Part shown: piece by piece, positions 10,204 to 19,822 of the stretch
How positions within the stretch are numbered: the stretch's first letter is position 1
Layout of the letters: each line of letters starts with the position of its first letter
NCBI RefSeq assembly: GCF_009496155.1
Contig: NZ_WIJP01000015.1
Span: forward strand, 1 to 64,000
Reading direction: 5' to 3'
DNA: 64,000 bases
Origin: Streptococcus mitis
GTDB taxonomy: Bacteria; Bacillota; Bacilli; Lactobacillales; Streptococcaceae
Made by a program: the position numbers and the translations under genes
The notes under the pieces: generated by a model
What the model saw: only the letters and a program-made list of their open reading frames with translations
Told to the model about the DNA's origin: nothing
The model's database searches: none

Positions 10204-10521
10204 CTATTTCAGTCCTGCTAAAAAATCGTTAATTTGCTGCTTGCTTTTACGGTCGCGATTGACAAAACGACCAATTTCCTTGTCCTTTTCTAGAACAACA
10301 AGGCTAGGGATTCCATATACATCCCAGAGTTTGGCCAAATCCATATACTGGTCTCTATCCACTCGAATAAAGGTAAACTCTGGATTGGTCTCCTCAATTT
10401 CTGGTAAGGCAGGATAAATATAACGGCAATCGCCACACCAGTCCGCCACAAAAAGGAAGACCTTCTTGCCATCTTTTTCTACTAAAGATGCCAATTCTTC
10501 TAAACTTGCTGGTTGTATCAT
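10204..10521 (-). CDS. Thioredoxin-family protein
   Basis: 105 residues with a thioredoxin fold and redox motif WCGDC (about 28-32) in FLFVADWCGDCRYIYPAL. The cis-Pro lies in VYGIPSLVVLE. No signal peptide, so it is cytoplasmic. The CGDC active site is unlike the CGPC of TrxA and places it in the YtpP-like group of low-molecular-weight thiol/disulfide proteins. Its start overlaps the stop of the DUF4651 gene (ATGA), so translation is coupled. Confidence 0.88.
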   Translation of the reverse strand: MIQPASLEELASLVEKDGKKVFLFVADWCGDCRYIYPALPEIEETNPEFTFIRVDRDQYMDLAKLWDVYGIPSLVVLEKDKEIGRFVNRDRKSKQQINDFLAGLK

Positions 10522-10808
10522 AAGACTTCCTCCTCATAGACTAGGTCTTCATTTTCATAGACAAAGGTATAATGACGGCCATCCTCAAAAATGACCCCTC
10601 CGACAAGTCGTTCTAGACTGCTTTCATAAACTTGAACATAAAGAGTCGCAATTTCCCCCATATCTGAAAAATGGTCTCGCACAATTGCTGTTAACTCTTC
10701 CTGAGTCTTCATGAGCTTACGGTCATCTGCAACTTTTTTCGTAGCAAGGGCAAGGCTTCCAATACCAAGCAGAGCCAGACCTGCCATCCACATTTTTTTA
10801 GCTTTCAT
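10518..10808 (-). CDS. DUF4651 small membrane-anchored protein
   Basis: 96 residues from ATG 10808. An N-terminal hydrophobic segment (MWMAGLALLGIGSLALA) anchors it, followed by a charged extracytoplasmic or cytoplasmic domain. An ATG nine bases upstream (10815-10817) overlaps the -10 box itself and cannot be in the mRNA, so the internal ATG is chosen. First gene of the operon with the thioredoxin and YtpR genes. Function unknown. Confidence 0.72.
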   Translation of the reverse strand: MKAKKMWMAGLALLGIGSLALATKKVADDRKLMKTQEELTAIVRDHFSDMGEIATLYVQVYESSLERLVGGVIFEDGRHYTFVYENEDLVYEEEVL

Positions 10809-10815
10809 ACCATTC

Positions 10816-10844
10816 ATTTTAACACAAAAAAGGCTTTAGGACAA
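10816..10844 (-). promoter_or_regulatory. Promoter of the DUF4651-thioredoxin-ytpR operon, leaderless
   Basis: -35 TTGTCC, 17-bp spacer, -10 TAAAAT with upstream TG. The -10 ends 7 nt before ATG 10808, which predicts a transcript with no 5' leader. Confidence 0.65.
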
Positions 10845-10869
10845 ATGAGGAAGCCGCAGAAAAGCAAGT

Positions 10870-10902
10870 AAAAAGCCTCTTCCTTTAAGGAAAAGGACTT
10901 CT
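10870..10902 (-). terminator. Terminator downstream of the choline-binding protein gene
   Basis: Minus-strand stem of about 13 bp with G-T pairs (AAGTCCTTTTCCT / AGGAAGAGGCTT) ending in TTTTT. It is separated from the gene by a BOX element. Confidence 0.7.
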
Positions 10903-11019
10903 TATACTCAATGAAAATCAAAGGGCAAACTAGGAAGCTAGACGCAGCTTGCTCAAAACACTGTTTTGAGATTGCAGATGGAAGCTGAGGTGGTTTAAAG
11001 AGATTTTCGAAGAGTATTA
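10903..11019 (-). repeat. BOX element (boxA, shortened boxB, boxC)
   Basis: The ends match pneumococcal BOX: ATACTCTTCGAAAATCTCT at the right (boxA) and TTTGATTTTCATTGAGTATA at the left (boxC), orientation minus. The central boxB is reduced to about 20 bp. Confidence 0.93.
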
Positions 11020-11022
11020 TTC

Positions 11023-12096
11023 TTATTGCCAGGCGCCTGAGTTGCCAACGTAGTAACCATCAGGTGTGTAGGTATTGCGAAGCATCTTACCTGATGAAGC
11101 TAGATAATACCACTTGCCATTATCTTTGACCCAATCATTCGCTAGCATGGCTCCAGAAGAACTTACATAATACCATTCTCCCTTGTCATATACCCAAGTG
11201 CTTGCTTTCATAGCTCCTGAAGTTGATAAATAGTACCACTTGCCTTGGTCGTAAAACCAGTCACTAGCAATCATGGCTCCTGATGATTTAAAGGCATACC
11301 AGTTGCCACCTTGATAAAGCCAAGTTTGATTGAACATGACTCCTTTATCATTCATAAAGTACCAGTTTCCATTATCCTTAACCCAAGCATTCTGCACTAA
11401 TTGACCTTGTTTTTGATAGTACCAGTTTTGGTTTGATTGTAGCCAGCTTTCTGCTTTTACAATGGGATAAAGTTCTTTGAAAGCTCCTCCATCATATTTG
11501 TGACTGATAGATTTTAGTTTTTCAAGTTTCAACTCACTATTGTCATAGTCTGCCCAAGCATATACTTTTTGACCATTGACAGTCTCTGGTAAGGTAGCAG
11601 TGTAAGTCTTGGTTTGATAATCCCATTTAGCATCGAGGTAAGTATATTGATCATTTGATTCTTCAATACGATAGTAGCCTCTCTTTCCACTATCATTATG
11701 AATATTATCCACAACTTTCGTTGACCAGATCTTCACTTCGTTTCCGCTCTTAGCCTCGACCTTGATATCTCCTCTATAGCCATATGGAACATAGAAATTC
11801 AGATAACGCCCATCTACGCCAATCATAGACTTGTCCTTTTCTTGACCTAGGAAATTGACTGTCTGATCTTGACCATTGAGACTGACCGTCCACTCGATTT
11901 TCTCAGTTTTTGGCAAATCCAAGATTTTGATATCTACTTCATGGCCATTGTTAAACCGAAGAATCTTGCCATCTTGATACTGTACTCCACACTTAACAAC
12001 CCATTCTTCTTTAAGCTCAAATGCCTGTCCTGAATAAGGGAAAGCTAGCAAAGCTAGGCCTGTTAAAGCTAAACTAAATAGTGTCATTTTTTTCAT
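11023..12096 (-). CDS. Choline-binding surface protein
   Basis: 357 residues. A signal peptide (about 1-25, cleavage near SGQA-F) is followed by a roughly 190-residue domain of unknown function with beta-rich composition, then six to seven choline-binding repeats of about 20 residues (such as WVKDNGKWYYLASSGKM) reaching the C-terminus. It should sit non-covalently on phosphocholine-decorated teichoic acids outside the cell. I could not match the N-terminal domain to LytA/B/C, PspA or another named Cbp, so its role is open. Own promoter and terminator. It sits at a junction between two core blocks. Confidence 0.88.
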   Translation of the reverse strand: MKKMTLFSLALTGLALLAFPYSGQAFELKEEWVVKCGVQYQDGKILRFNNGHEVDIKILDLPKTEKIEWTVSLNGQDQTVNFLGQEKDKSMIGVDGRYLNFYVPYGYRGDIKVEAKSGNEVKIWSTKVVDNIHNDSGKRGYYRIEESNDQYTYLDAKWDYQTKTYTATLPETVNGQKVYAWADYDNSELKLEKLKSISHKYDGGAFKELYPIVKAESWLQSNQNWYYQKQGQLVQNAWVKDNGNWYFMNDKGVMFNQTWLYQGGNWYAFKSSGAMIASDWFYDQGKWYYLSTSGAMKASTWVYDKGEWYYVSSSGAMLANDWVKDNGKWYYLASSGKMLRNTYTPDGYYVGNSGAWQ

Positions 12097-12126
12097 TGTA
12101 GTTCCTCCTTAGGATTTTTTATGTTA

Positions 12127-12154
12127 ATTATATCACTATGTTTTTATTTTGCAA
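12127..12154 (-). promoter_or_regulatory. Promoter of the choline-binding protein gene
   Basis: -35 TTGCAA (12149-12154), 16-bp spacer, extended -10 TGATATAAT (hexamer 12127-12132). RBS AAGGAGGAAC precedes the ATG. Confidence 0.82.
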
Positions 12155-12175
12155 ATCTTATCCTAAATATGCAAG

Positions 12176-12206
12176 CAAAAAACCTCTGAGATTCTTCTCA
12201 AAGGTT
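12176..12206 (-). terminator. Terminator after pyrG
   Basis: 11-bp stem with one mismatch (AACCTTTGAGA / TCTCAGAGGTT), loop AGAA, T6 tail on the minus strand. Confidence 0.88.
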
Positions 12207-12215
12207 CTGATTTAA

Positions 12216-13835
<1,620 letters not shown>

Positions 13836-13954
13836 CTAAAATACTCAAGACCTTGTTAACTACGAGGGGAGATAGAAAACAAGACCCTACTAATAAGAAT
13901 AATCTGGGACTACTGCACCAGATTCACAACAAAAATACAAGAAGATAACTTCTT

Positions 13955-14049
13955 GAAAAAATAAAAATAGCTCCCTAAGAACTAGGGAGCTCCGACCTCT
14001 AAAAGAGGTGCCCGAACAATATGATACCTAAAAATAGGGCAATTGTCAA
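13955..14049 (-). promoter_or_regulatory. pyrG promoter and CTP-attenuator leader
   Basis: -35 TTGACA (14044-14049), 17-bp spacer, -10 TATCAT (14021-14026); 7 nt later the transcript would start GGGC (14013-14010). Downstream is a terminator whose 5' arm holds AGCTCCCTA (arms 13983-13991 and 13969-13977), then ATTTTTATTTTTT. In Bacillus and Lactococcus, low CTP makes polymerase stutter extra G at GGGC, and the poly-G pairs with the pyrimidine arm of the terminator. All required parts are present here. The hairpin is also the only terminator after rpoE. Confidence 0.8.
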
Positions 14050-14059
14050 TAGCTAACTT

Positions 14060-14647
14060 TTATTCCACGATGTTTTCAGCATCATCATCTGAAAACTCGT
14101 CGTCTTCTTCGTTGAGATCCACGTCTTCACCCAAGTCATCTGGGGCGATTTCGTTGATTTCTGCATCGTAAGCTTCCACTTCATTTTTCTCATCATCTGG
14201 ATTTTCATCATCGTATGAAAGAGCTGGATCTGCTTCGTATGCATCTTCGTCTTCTGGATCATCCGCATTGTAATCAATGGCATCTGAATCACCATCCATG
14301 AAGGCATTGACACGTTTTTTCTTAGTTTTTGGTGCTACTTCATCGTCGTCGTTTTCTTCAAGAGCGATGATTTCTTCGTCGATTTCGTCCACACCATACC
14401 ATGAACGAAGCCCCCATTTGTTGTCTCCAAGTGAGATGAAGCTACCGTCAAAGTTCAACTCTGTGTAGAACAAAGGCAAAGCTTCACGGATATCGCTATT
14501 TGATGTTCCAAGGTAGTTTTGAATTTCGTTTACAAGATCGCTAAAATGCATCTCATGGTCGCGACCACGAAGTTCCAAGATAGCACGCGCCACCTCAATC
14601 ATAGATAGTTCACTTTTTTCTTGCCCAGCAAATACTTCTAATTCCAA
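14060..14647 (-). CDS. rpoE: RNA polymerase delta subunit
   Basis: 195 residues from TTG 14645-14647, giving the usual [15 protein letters not shown] start. The in-frame ATG at 14662 overlaps the Shine-Dalgarno AGGAG used for this TTG and is rejected. The N-terminal HARE-HTH winged helix (1-90) is followed by a disordered, highly acidic C-terminal half (Asp/Glu-rich). Delta raises RNA polymerase recycling and promoter selectivity in Firmicutes. Directly upstream of pyrG, as in many streptococci. Confidence 0.95.
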   Translation of the reverse strand: MELEVFAGQEKSELSMIEVARAILELRGRDHEMHFSDLVNEIQNYLGTSNSDIREALPLFYTELNFDGSFISLGDNKWGLRSWYGVDEIDEEIIALEENDDDEVAPKTKKKRVNAFMDGDSDAIDYNADDPEDEDAYEADPALSYDDENPDDEKNEVEAYDAEINEIAPDDLGEDVDLNEEDDEFSDDDAENIVE

Positions 14648-14719
14648 AGCGTTTCTCCTCATTTATACTACTATCGCCAGAGCGAACAGACTCTGACCTC
14701 ATTTTATCATTTACTCTTT

Positions 14720-14748
14720 ATTTTACGATAATTTTGCAGAATAGTCAA
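14720..14748 (-). promoter_or_regulatory. rpoE promoter
   Basis: -35 TTGACT (14743-14748), 17-bp spacer, -10 TAAAAT (14720-14725). The leader holds a small hairpin (GTCAGAG / CTCTGGC). Confidence 0.8.
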
Positions 14749-14759
14749 AGGTTAAGGGG

Positions 14760-15096
14760 GATAAAGTGACAGGACTTTTTATTGGTAACTTCTCAAAGTA
14801 ACTTCCATTTGCCCAACCGAAGTGGAAATTAGTCTAAAACGAATTTTCATTTCTTTGCTACCCAGCCGACGGCATCAATAGGTGGAGTTTTAATATCAAT
14901 CCAGATGAATTCAATGCGATTATATATGAAAATTAAGCTACAATGTCGAACTTCTCAGAGCGGTTCGAACTTACAGAATTTGTCATGTAGTAACCTGCTT
15001 TCTAAAAGTAATTAGCTAGTCTGAGATAATAGGTAATAGCTAATGTTAGACTGGATAAAATCTTTAAAATATTCTTAGTGAGAAGAAAGTTATAGA
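14760..15096. other. Gene-free junction between rpoE and the ATPase/nuclease pair
   Basis: No intact gene. On the minus strand a 24-codon open stretch (KIRFRLISTSVGQMEVTLRS then stop) lies near 14790-14860 and may be the tail of a lost gene. No clear IS end or terminator was recognised. Confidence 0.4.
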
Positions 15097-15732
15097 TTAA
15101 GAAAATGAATATGAACTAACATTTCTTTTTACATGGTTTATTTTTAAATTATAATATTGTAAAAACTCATGTTCGTTTAAAGTATATACCTCATTAACTA
15201 GACTATGTTCATATTTATTCAAATCCCAAAATGTAAAAAATTGTTTAGTAGTTCTTTTTGAAATTTTTTTCTTTAAATTCCGATTCTTAAAGCTCGCTGG
15301 GATGGTATTTGCTGTAGCAATTTCGAGATATTCCGACGAAACATCATTCTTCTCTTCACGATATACTACAATATAATTCAATCGTTTTTGAAAATCTTTC
15401 AAATTAAAACCAAATGAGTCCGTCAAAATCAAAAGACTATCTTTCAATTTTAAATTTAGGCCATGTTTCTGTTTTTGATCAATCTTGGCATTCTTAAATT
15501 CTATCAAAAATATTTGATCATTATTTCCTTCCAAATAAGTATCAACTGATTTTAAAATTGTATATGATGCATTTAAATGTTTGGCACAGTAAATTTTTTT
15601 TACATTATCAAAATCAACCACATCGTCAGCAATATTCGATAAAGCGTATCCTTGGTCATCTTTTGAACAATCTCTCAGTGTTTTTTTGCAGTTATTTTTG
15701 ATAACATGACCATCCATAAAACAATTAATCAT
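15097..15732 (-). CDS. Putative PD-(D/E)XK-like nuclease partner of an AAA ATPase
   Basis: 211 residues from ATG 15730-15732, 6 nt behind SD GGAGG. Longer starts lie inside the ATPase gene. No family was recognised with certainty, but D64 and E78-X-K80 in LIEFKNAK, with a hydrophobic strand before E, match the core of PD-(D/E)XK nucleases. The gene overlaps the ATPase stop (ATGATGATTAA), so translation is coupled and the proteins probably act together. Strongly AT-rich against its neighbours. A toxin/effector role in phage defence is inference. Confidence 0.6.
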   Translation of the reverse strand: MINCFMDGHVIKNNCKKTLRDCSKDDQGYALSNIADDVVDFDNVKKIYCAKHLNASYTILKSVDTYLEGNNDQIFLIEFKNAKIDQKQKHGLNLKLKDSLLILTDSFGFNLKDFQKRLNYIVVYREEKNDVSSEYLEIATANTIPASFKNRNLKKKISKRTTKQFFTFWDLNKYEHSLVNEVYTLNEHEFLQYYNLKINHVKRNVSSYSFS

Positions 15733-17056
15733 CATTCCCCTCCAAAAGTTCCTCGAGCTTGTCAAGTTTTTCAAAAGGTACTGTTAATAAATCATAAATT
15801 TGATTCGTCTCATGTTTAATATCTTCGATAATAGGAATGTTTGACTCATCAATTTTCGCTAAATAGTATTTTGTTTCTGACGTAAGTTTATGAATTTTGG
15901 AATAAACTTCAATAGCATTCAAAAGATAGGGACTATGAGTGTTGATAAGAATATGCAATCCAAATTCCTTCTGGAGTAATACGATAATTTCAGCAAATTT
16001 TAATTGCCATTCTGGATGTAAATGAACTTCAGGTTCATCTAATATCAGTGTCCCATTTTCCCTAATTACTCCTTTTTCCAAAAGAGATTTAATTAAGTAA
16101 AAAGTTTTCATACCCGAAGAATAATTAACTATATTAAGTTTTTTTTCGTCCTCCTCATCCTCTGAACTATTTACAGACTCTGTTCTCAATATGTCGTTAA
16201 TATTCCCAAACACTAAGTTCAATCTATCTGTTGTTCTAGCTCGTAATGTATAGGTATCATAACTTTCATCTTCCATTTGTTCTATCAAGTGAGTATTATG
16301 ATTCAATTTTGAATTAAATTTAAACATAAAATTATTCAAAAATAAATTATCAACTATAGCAGCTGCATCATCAATATAAACTACATCTGTTCTAAAATTT
16401 ATCATTTTATCTGAAGAAGCTATATTTTGGTTAATTTCAACATTTATTTTATCTTCTTTTATTTGTAAGGAAATTATTCCCTTTATTGGATTATATATAT
16501 TATTTATTTGATTATTAAATTCATCATTCAAATGCTTTGTCAAAATTTGATTAAAAATAGATTGATCCGACTGAGATAACACTCCTTCAATGCTGTTAGA
16601 AATAGCATCCAAATCTATGGCATCAAGATTTGAAACTGAATATCTAAAATGTTCATTATTAAATTCATCGATTGAGTCAGTAATACTTTGTTTAAGAGTA
16701 TCTCTATAAAATTCACCAATATTTTCATCAAGAATAAGTAACAAATTTTCTGAAATTGTTTTTATTAACTCTCTAACAATATGTCTTGGAGCTATTCTTC
16801 TAACTTGTCCTCTTGCAGTATAAGTTTCCCAATTCACCTCAACATCTGATAAATAATTTGACAAAATTTGATTAATTGACTTAGTTCTATCACTAGAAAT
16901 TTTATTAATTACATCATAGTTAGCACTAAATATCGAAAATAAAGAACGGCTAATTGTACTCTTTCCGGTCCCATTATACCCGGCAATAGTTGTAATTCCT
17001 TTTATTTCAATTTCTGCATATTTAACGTTCCCTATATTATTTATTATTAATTTCAT
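15725..17056 (-). CDS. OLD/RecF-like AAA ATPase (AAA_15/AAA_21 type), putative defence sensor
   Basis: 443 residues. SMC/ABC-type ATPase with Walker A GYNGTGKST (26-34), an ABC-like signature YSSGMKT, Walker B LILDEPEVHLHPEWQ (D340, E341) and H-loop NTHSPYLL (H374). No TOPRIM domain follows, unlike OLD proteins; the C-terminus ends shortly after the ATPase core. Proteins of this type serve as the sensing subunit in Septu, PARIS and related two-gene systems, where a nuclease or toxin is the partner. Own extended -10 (TGATAAAAT) and RBS AAAGGAG. The low GC and the position between rpoE and valS suggest horizontal gain. Confidence 0.8.
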   Translation of the reverse strand: MKLIINNIGNVKYAEIEIKGITTIAGYNGTGKSTISRSLFSIFSANYDVINKISSDRTKSINQILSNYLSDVEVNWETYTARGQVRRIAPRHIVRELIKTISENLLLILDENIGEFYRDTLKQSITDSIDEFNNEHFRYSVSNLDAIDLDAISNSIEGVLSQSDQSIFNQILTKHLNDEFNNQINNIYNPIKGIISLQIKEDKINVEINQNIASSDKMINFRTDVVYIDDAAAIVDNLFLNNFMFKFNSKLNHNTHLIEQMEDESYDTYTLRARTTDRLNLVFGNINDILRTESVNSSEDEEDEKKLNIVNYSSGMKTFYLIKSLLEKGVIRENGTLILDEPEVHLHPEWQLKFAEIIVLLQKEFGLHILINTHSPYLLNAIEVYSKIHKLTSETKYYLAKIDESNIPIIEDIKHETNQIYDLLTVPFEKLDKLEELLEGNDD

Positions 17057-17091
17057 GTATTATCTCCTTTTGAAATAGGACTCTCACTATC

Positions 17092-17100
17092 ATTTTATCA
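17092..17100 (-). promoter_or_regulatory. Extended -10 promoter of the ATPase/nuclease pair
   Basis: Minus strand TGATAAAAT, about 36 bp before the ATPase ATG. It lies between valS and the pair, so the pair has transcription of its own. Confidence 0.6.
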
Positions 17101-17157
17101 TAAACCACGTAAAAAAGCAGAGCAAAGGCATAAATTGTCTATTAAGTATATGTTATT

Positions 17158-19809
17158 TTATTTCACCAACTTCTTCATCTCATCAATACGAGCTACGGTC
17201 GCATCGTATTTGGCTTGGTAGTCGGCTTGTTTATCGCGCTCTTTTTGAACGACTTCTGGTTTGGCGTTGGCTACGAAGCGTTCGTTAGAGAGCTTCTTGC
17301 CGACCATGTCCAGTTCTTTTTGCCATTTAGCCAGTTCCTTGTCGAGGCGAGCCAGTTCTTCTTCGACATTGAGGAGATCTGCGAGAGGCAAGTAGATTTC
17401 TGCTCCTGTGATGACGCTTGACATGGCGAGTTCAGGTGCAGGAATAGTTGATGCGATTTCCAAGTGTTCTGGATTTGTGAAGCGTTTGATGTAATTGACA
17501 TTGCTGTTAAAGAAGGCTTCCAAGTCGCTATCGCTTGTTTTAACAAGGATTGTGATTGGCTTGCTTGGTGCTACGTTTACTTCTGCACGCGCATTACGAA
17601 CGGCACGGATCAAGTCTTTGAGGCTTTCTACGCCTGTGTGGGCAACAAGGTCTTCAAAGGCTGGATTTACAGTTGGGTATGCAGCTGTTACGATAGAGCC
17701 TTCTGAGATTTGTCCAAAGATTTCCTCTGTCACGAATGGCATGATTGGGTGGAGGAGACGAAGGATCTTGTCCAAAGTATAAAGAAGAACAGAGCGTGTG
17801 ATGACCTTCTCTTCTTCATTATCGCTATAAAGGACTTCCTTGGTCAACTCAACGTACCAGTCCGCAAACTCATCCCAGATGAAGTTGTAGAGGATGTGAC
17901 CAGCCACACCAAACTCAAACTTATCAAAGTTGGCAGTTGCTTTTCCGATAGTTTCATTGAGGTTGTGGAGAATCCAGCGGTCTGTGACATTTCCAGCTTC
18001 CTTGTTAACAACTTTTTCCACATTGGCAGTTGCTTGCTCAAGGGTCAAGCCTTCATTGTTCATGAGGATGTAGCGAGAGATGTTCCAGATCTTGTTGATG
18101 AAGTTCCATGAAGCATCCATTTTTTCGTAAGAGAAGCGAACATCTTGACCTGGTGCAGAACCGTTTGAAAGGAACCAACGAAGGCTATCTGTTCCGTACT
18201 TATCAATAACATCCATTGGATCAATCCCGTTACCGAGAGACTTAGACATCTTGCGTCCTTGCTCATCACGAATGAGACCATGAATCAAGGCATTTTTGAA
18301 TGGCGACTTGCCAGTAAATTCCAAACCTTGGAAAATCATTCGAGACACCCAGAACGGAATAATATCATAACCAGTCACCAAAGTTGAAGTTGGGAAGTAA
18401 CGTTTGAAGTCTTCTGAGTCGACATCAGGCCAGCCCATGGTTGAGAATGGCCAAAGAGCAGAACTGAACCAAGTATCCAAGACGTCTTCGTCCTGAGTCC
18501 AACCGTCACCTTCTGGAGCTTCTTCGCCGACATATATTTCACCCTCAGCATTGTACCAAGCAGGGATTTGGTGTCCCCACCAGAGCTGACGAGAGATTAC
18601 CCAGTCGTGGACATTTTCCATCCATTGGAGGAAGGTATCGTTGAAACGAGGTGGGTAGAATTCTACCTTGTCGTCTGTGTCTTGGTTGGCAATGGCATTC
18701 TTAGCTAATTGGTCCATCTTGACAAACCATTGCGTAGACAAGCGTGGCTCAACCACAACGCCAGTCCGCTCTGAGTGACCAACACTGTGGATACGTTTTT
18801 CGATTTTGACGAGGGTTCCGATTTCTTCCAACTTAGCAACGACTGCCTTACGAGCTTCAAAACGGTCCATGCCTGCAAATTCAAAGGCAAGCTCGTTCAT
18901 AGTTCCGTCGTCGTTCATGACGTTAACTTGTGGCAAGTTGTGGCGTTGACCAACCAAGAAGTCGTTTGGATCGTGGGCAGGCGTGATTTTCACAACACCA
19001 GTACCAAACTCAGGGTCTGCGTGCTCATCCCCAACGATTGGGATGAGTTTATTAGCAATTGGAAGGATGACATTTTTACCAATCAAATCCTTGTAACGTG
19101 GATCTTCTGGATTGACCGCAACCGCCACATCCCCAAACATAGTTTCAGGACGAGTTGTCGCAACTTCAAGGGCGCGTGAACCATCTTCCAGCATGTAATT
19201 CATGTGGTAGAAGGCACCTTCAACATCCTTGTGAATCACCTCGATGTCAGAAAGGGCTGTGCGAGCTGCTGGGTCCCAGTTGATGATAAACTCACCGCGG
19301 TAAATCCAGCCTTTCTTGTAAAGGTCCACAAAGACCTTGCGAACGGCTTTTGACAAACCTTCGTCAAGAGTGAAACGCTCTCGAGAATAGTCTACAGAGA
19401 GGCCCATCTTGCCCCATTGTTCCTTGATGGTAGTGGCATATTCGTCTTTCCATTCCCAGACCTTGTCGAGGAATTTCTCACGGCCGAGGTCATAACGGCT
19501 AATTCCCTCACCACGCAAGCGCTCCTCAACCTTAGCCTGAGTGGCAATCCCCGCGTGGTCCATACCTGGAAGCCAAAGCGTATCAAAACCTTGCATCCGT
19601 TTTTGACGGATAATGATATCCTGCAAAGTCGTATCCCAAGCGTGACCAAGGTGAAGTTTACCAGTTACGTTTGGCGGTGGAATCACGATTGAATAAGGCT
19701 TAGCCTTTTGATCTCCTGAAGGCTTGAAAACATCAGCTTCAAGCCATTTTTGGTAACGACCAGCCTCAACCTCGGCTGGATTGTATTTAGGTGAAAGTTC
19801 TTTAGACAT
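17158..19809 (-). CDS. valS: Valyl-tRNA synthetase
   Basis: 883 residues, complete. Class Ia synthetase with the HIGH variant in [15 protein letters not shown], the CP1 editing domain ([11 protein letters not shown]), KMSKS in [13 protein letters not shown], the anticodon-binding domain and a C-terminal coiled coil ([17 protein letters not shown]). It charges tRNA-Val. It starts only 13 bp after the helicase stop and has no visible promoter of its own, so its expression probably depends on the T-box promoter at 24164 and read-through of the helicase gene. Confidence 0.98.
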   Translation of the reverse strand: MSKELSPKYNPAEVEAGRYQKWLEADVFKPSGDQKAKPYSIVIPPPNVTGKLHLGHAWDTTLQDIIIRQKRMQGFDTLWLPGMDHAGIATQAKVEERLRGEGISRYDLGREKFLDKVWEWKDEYATTIKEQWGKMGLSVDYSRERFTLDEGLSKAVRKVFVDLYKKGWIYRGEFIINWDPAARTALSDIEVIHKDVEGAFYHMNYMLEDGSRALEVATTRPETMFGDVAVAVNPEDPRYKDLIGKNVILPIANKLIPIVGDEHADPEFGTGVVKITPAHDPNDFLVGQRHNLPQVNVMNDDGTMNELAFEFAGMDRFEARKAVVAKLEEIGTLVKIEKRIHSVGHSERTGVVVEPRLSTQWFVKMDQLAKNAIANQDTDDKVEFYPPRFNDTFLQWMENVHDWVISRQLWWGHQIPAWYNAEGEIYVGEEAPEGDGWTQDEDVLDTWFSSALWPFSTMGWPDVDSEDFKRYFPTSTLVTGYDIIPFWVSRMIFQGLEFTGKSPFKNALIHGLIRDEQGRKMSKSLGNGIDPMDVIDKYGTDSLRWFLSNGSAPGQDVRFSYEKMDASWNFINKIWNISRYILMNNEGLTLEQATANVEKVVNKEAGNVTDRWILHNLNETIGKATANFDKFEFGVAGHILYNFIWDEFADWYVELTKEVLYSDNEEEKVITRSVLLYTLDKILRLLHPIMPFVTEEIFGQISEGSIVTAAYPTVNPAFEDLVAHTGVESLKDLIRAVRNARAEVNVAPSKPITILVKTSDSDLEAFFNSNVNYIKRFTNPEHLEIASTIPAPELAMSSVITGAEIYLPLADLLNVEEELARLDKELAKWQKELDMVGKKLSNERFVANAKPEVVQKERDKQADYQAKYDATVARIDEMKKLVK

Positions 19810-19822
19810 GTGTTTGTCCTTT

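Noticed and set aside
14760..15096. IS element between rpoE and the ATPase pair
   Set aside because: No terminal repeats, target duplication or transposase motif could be found.
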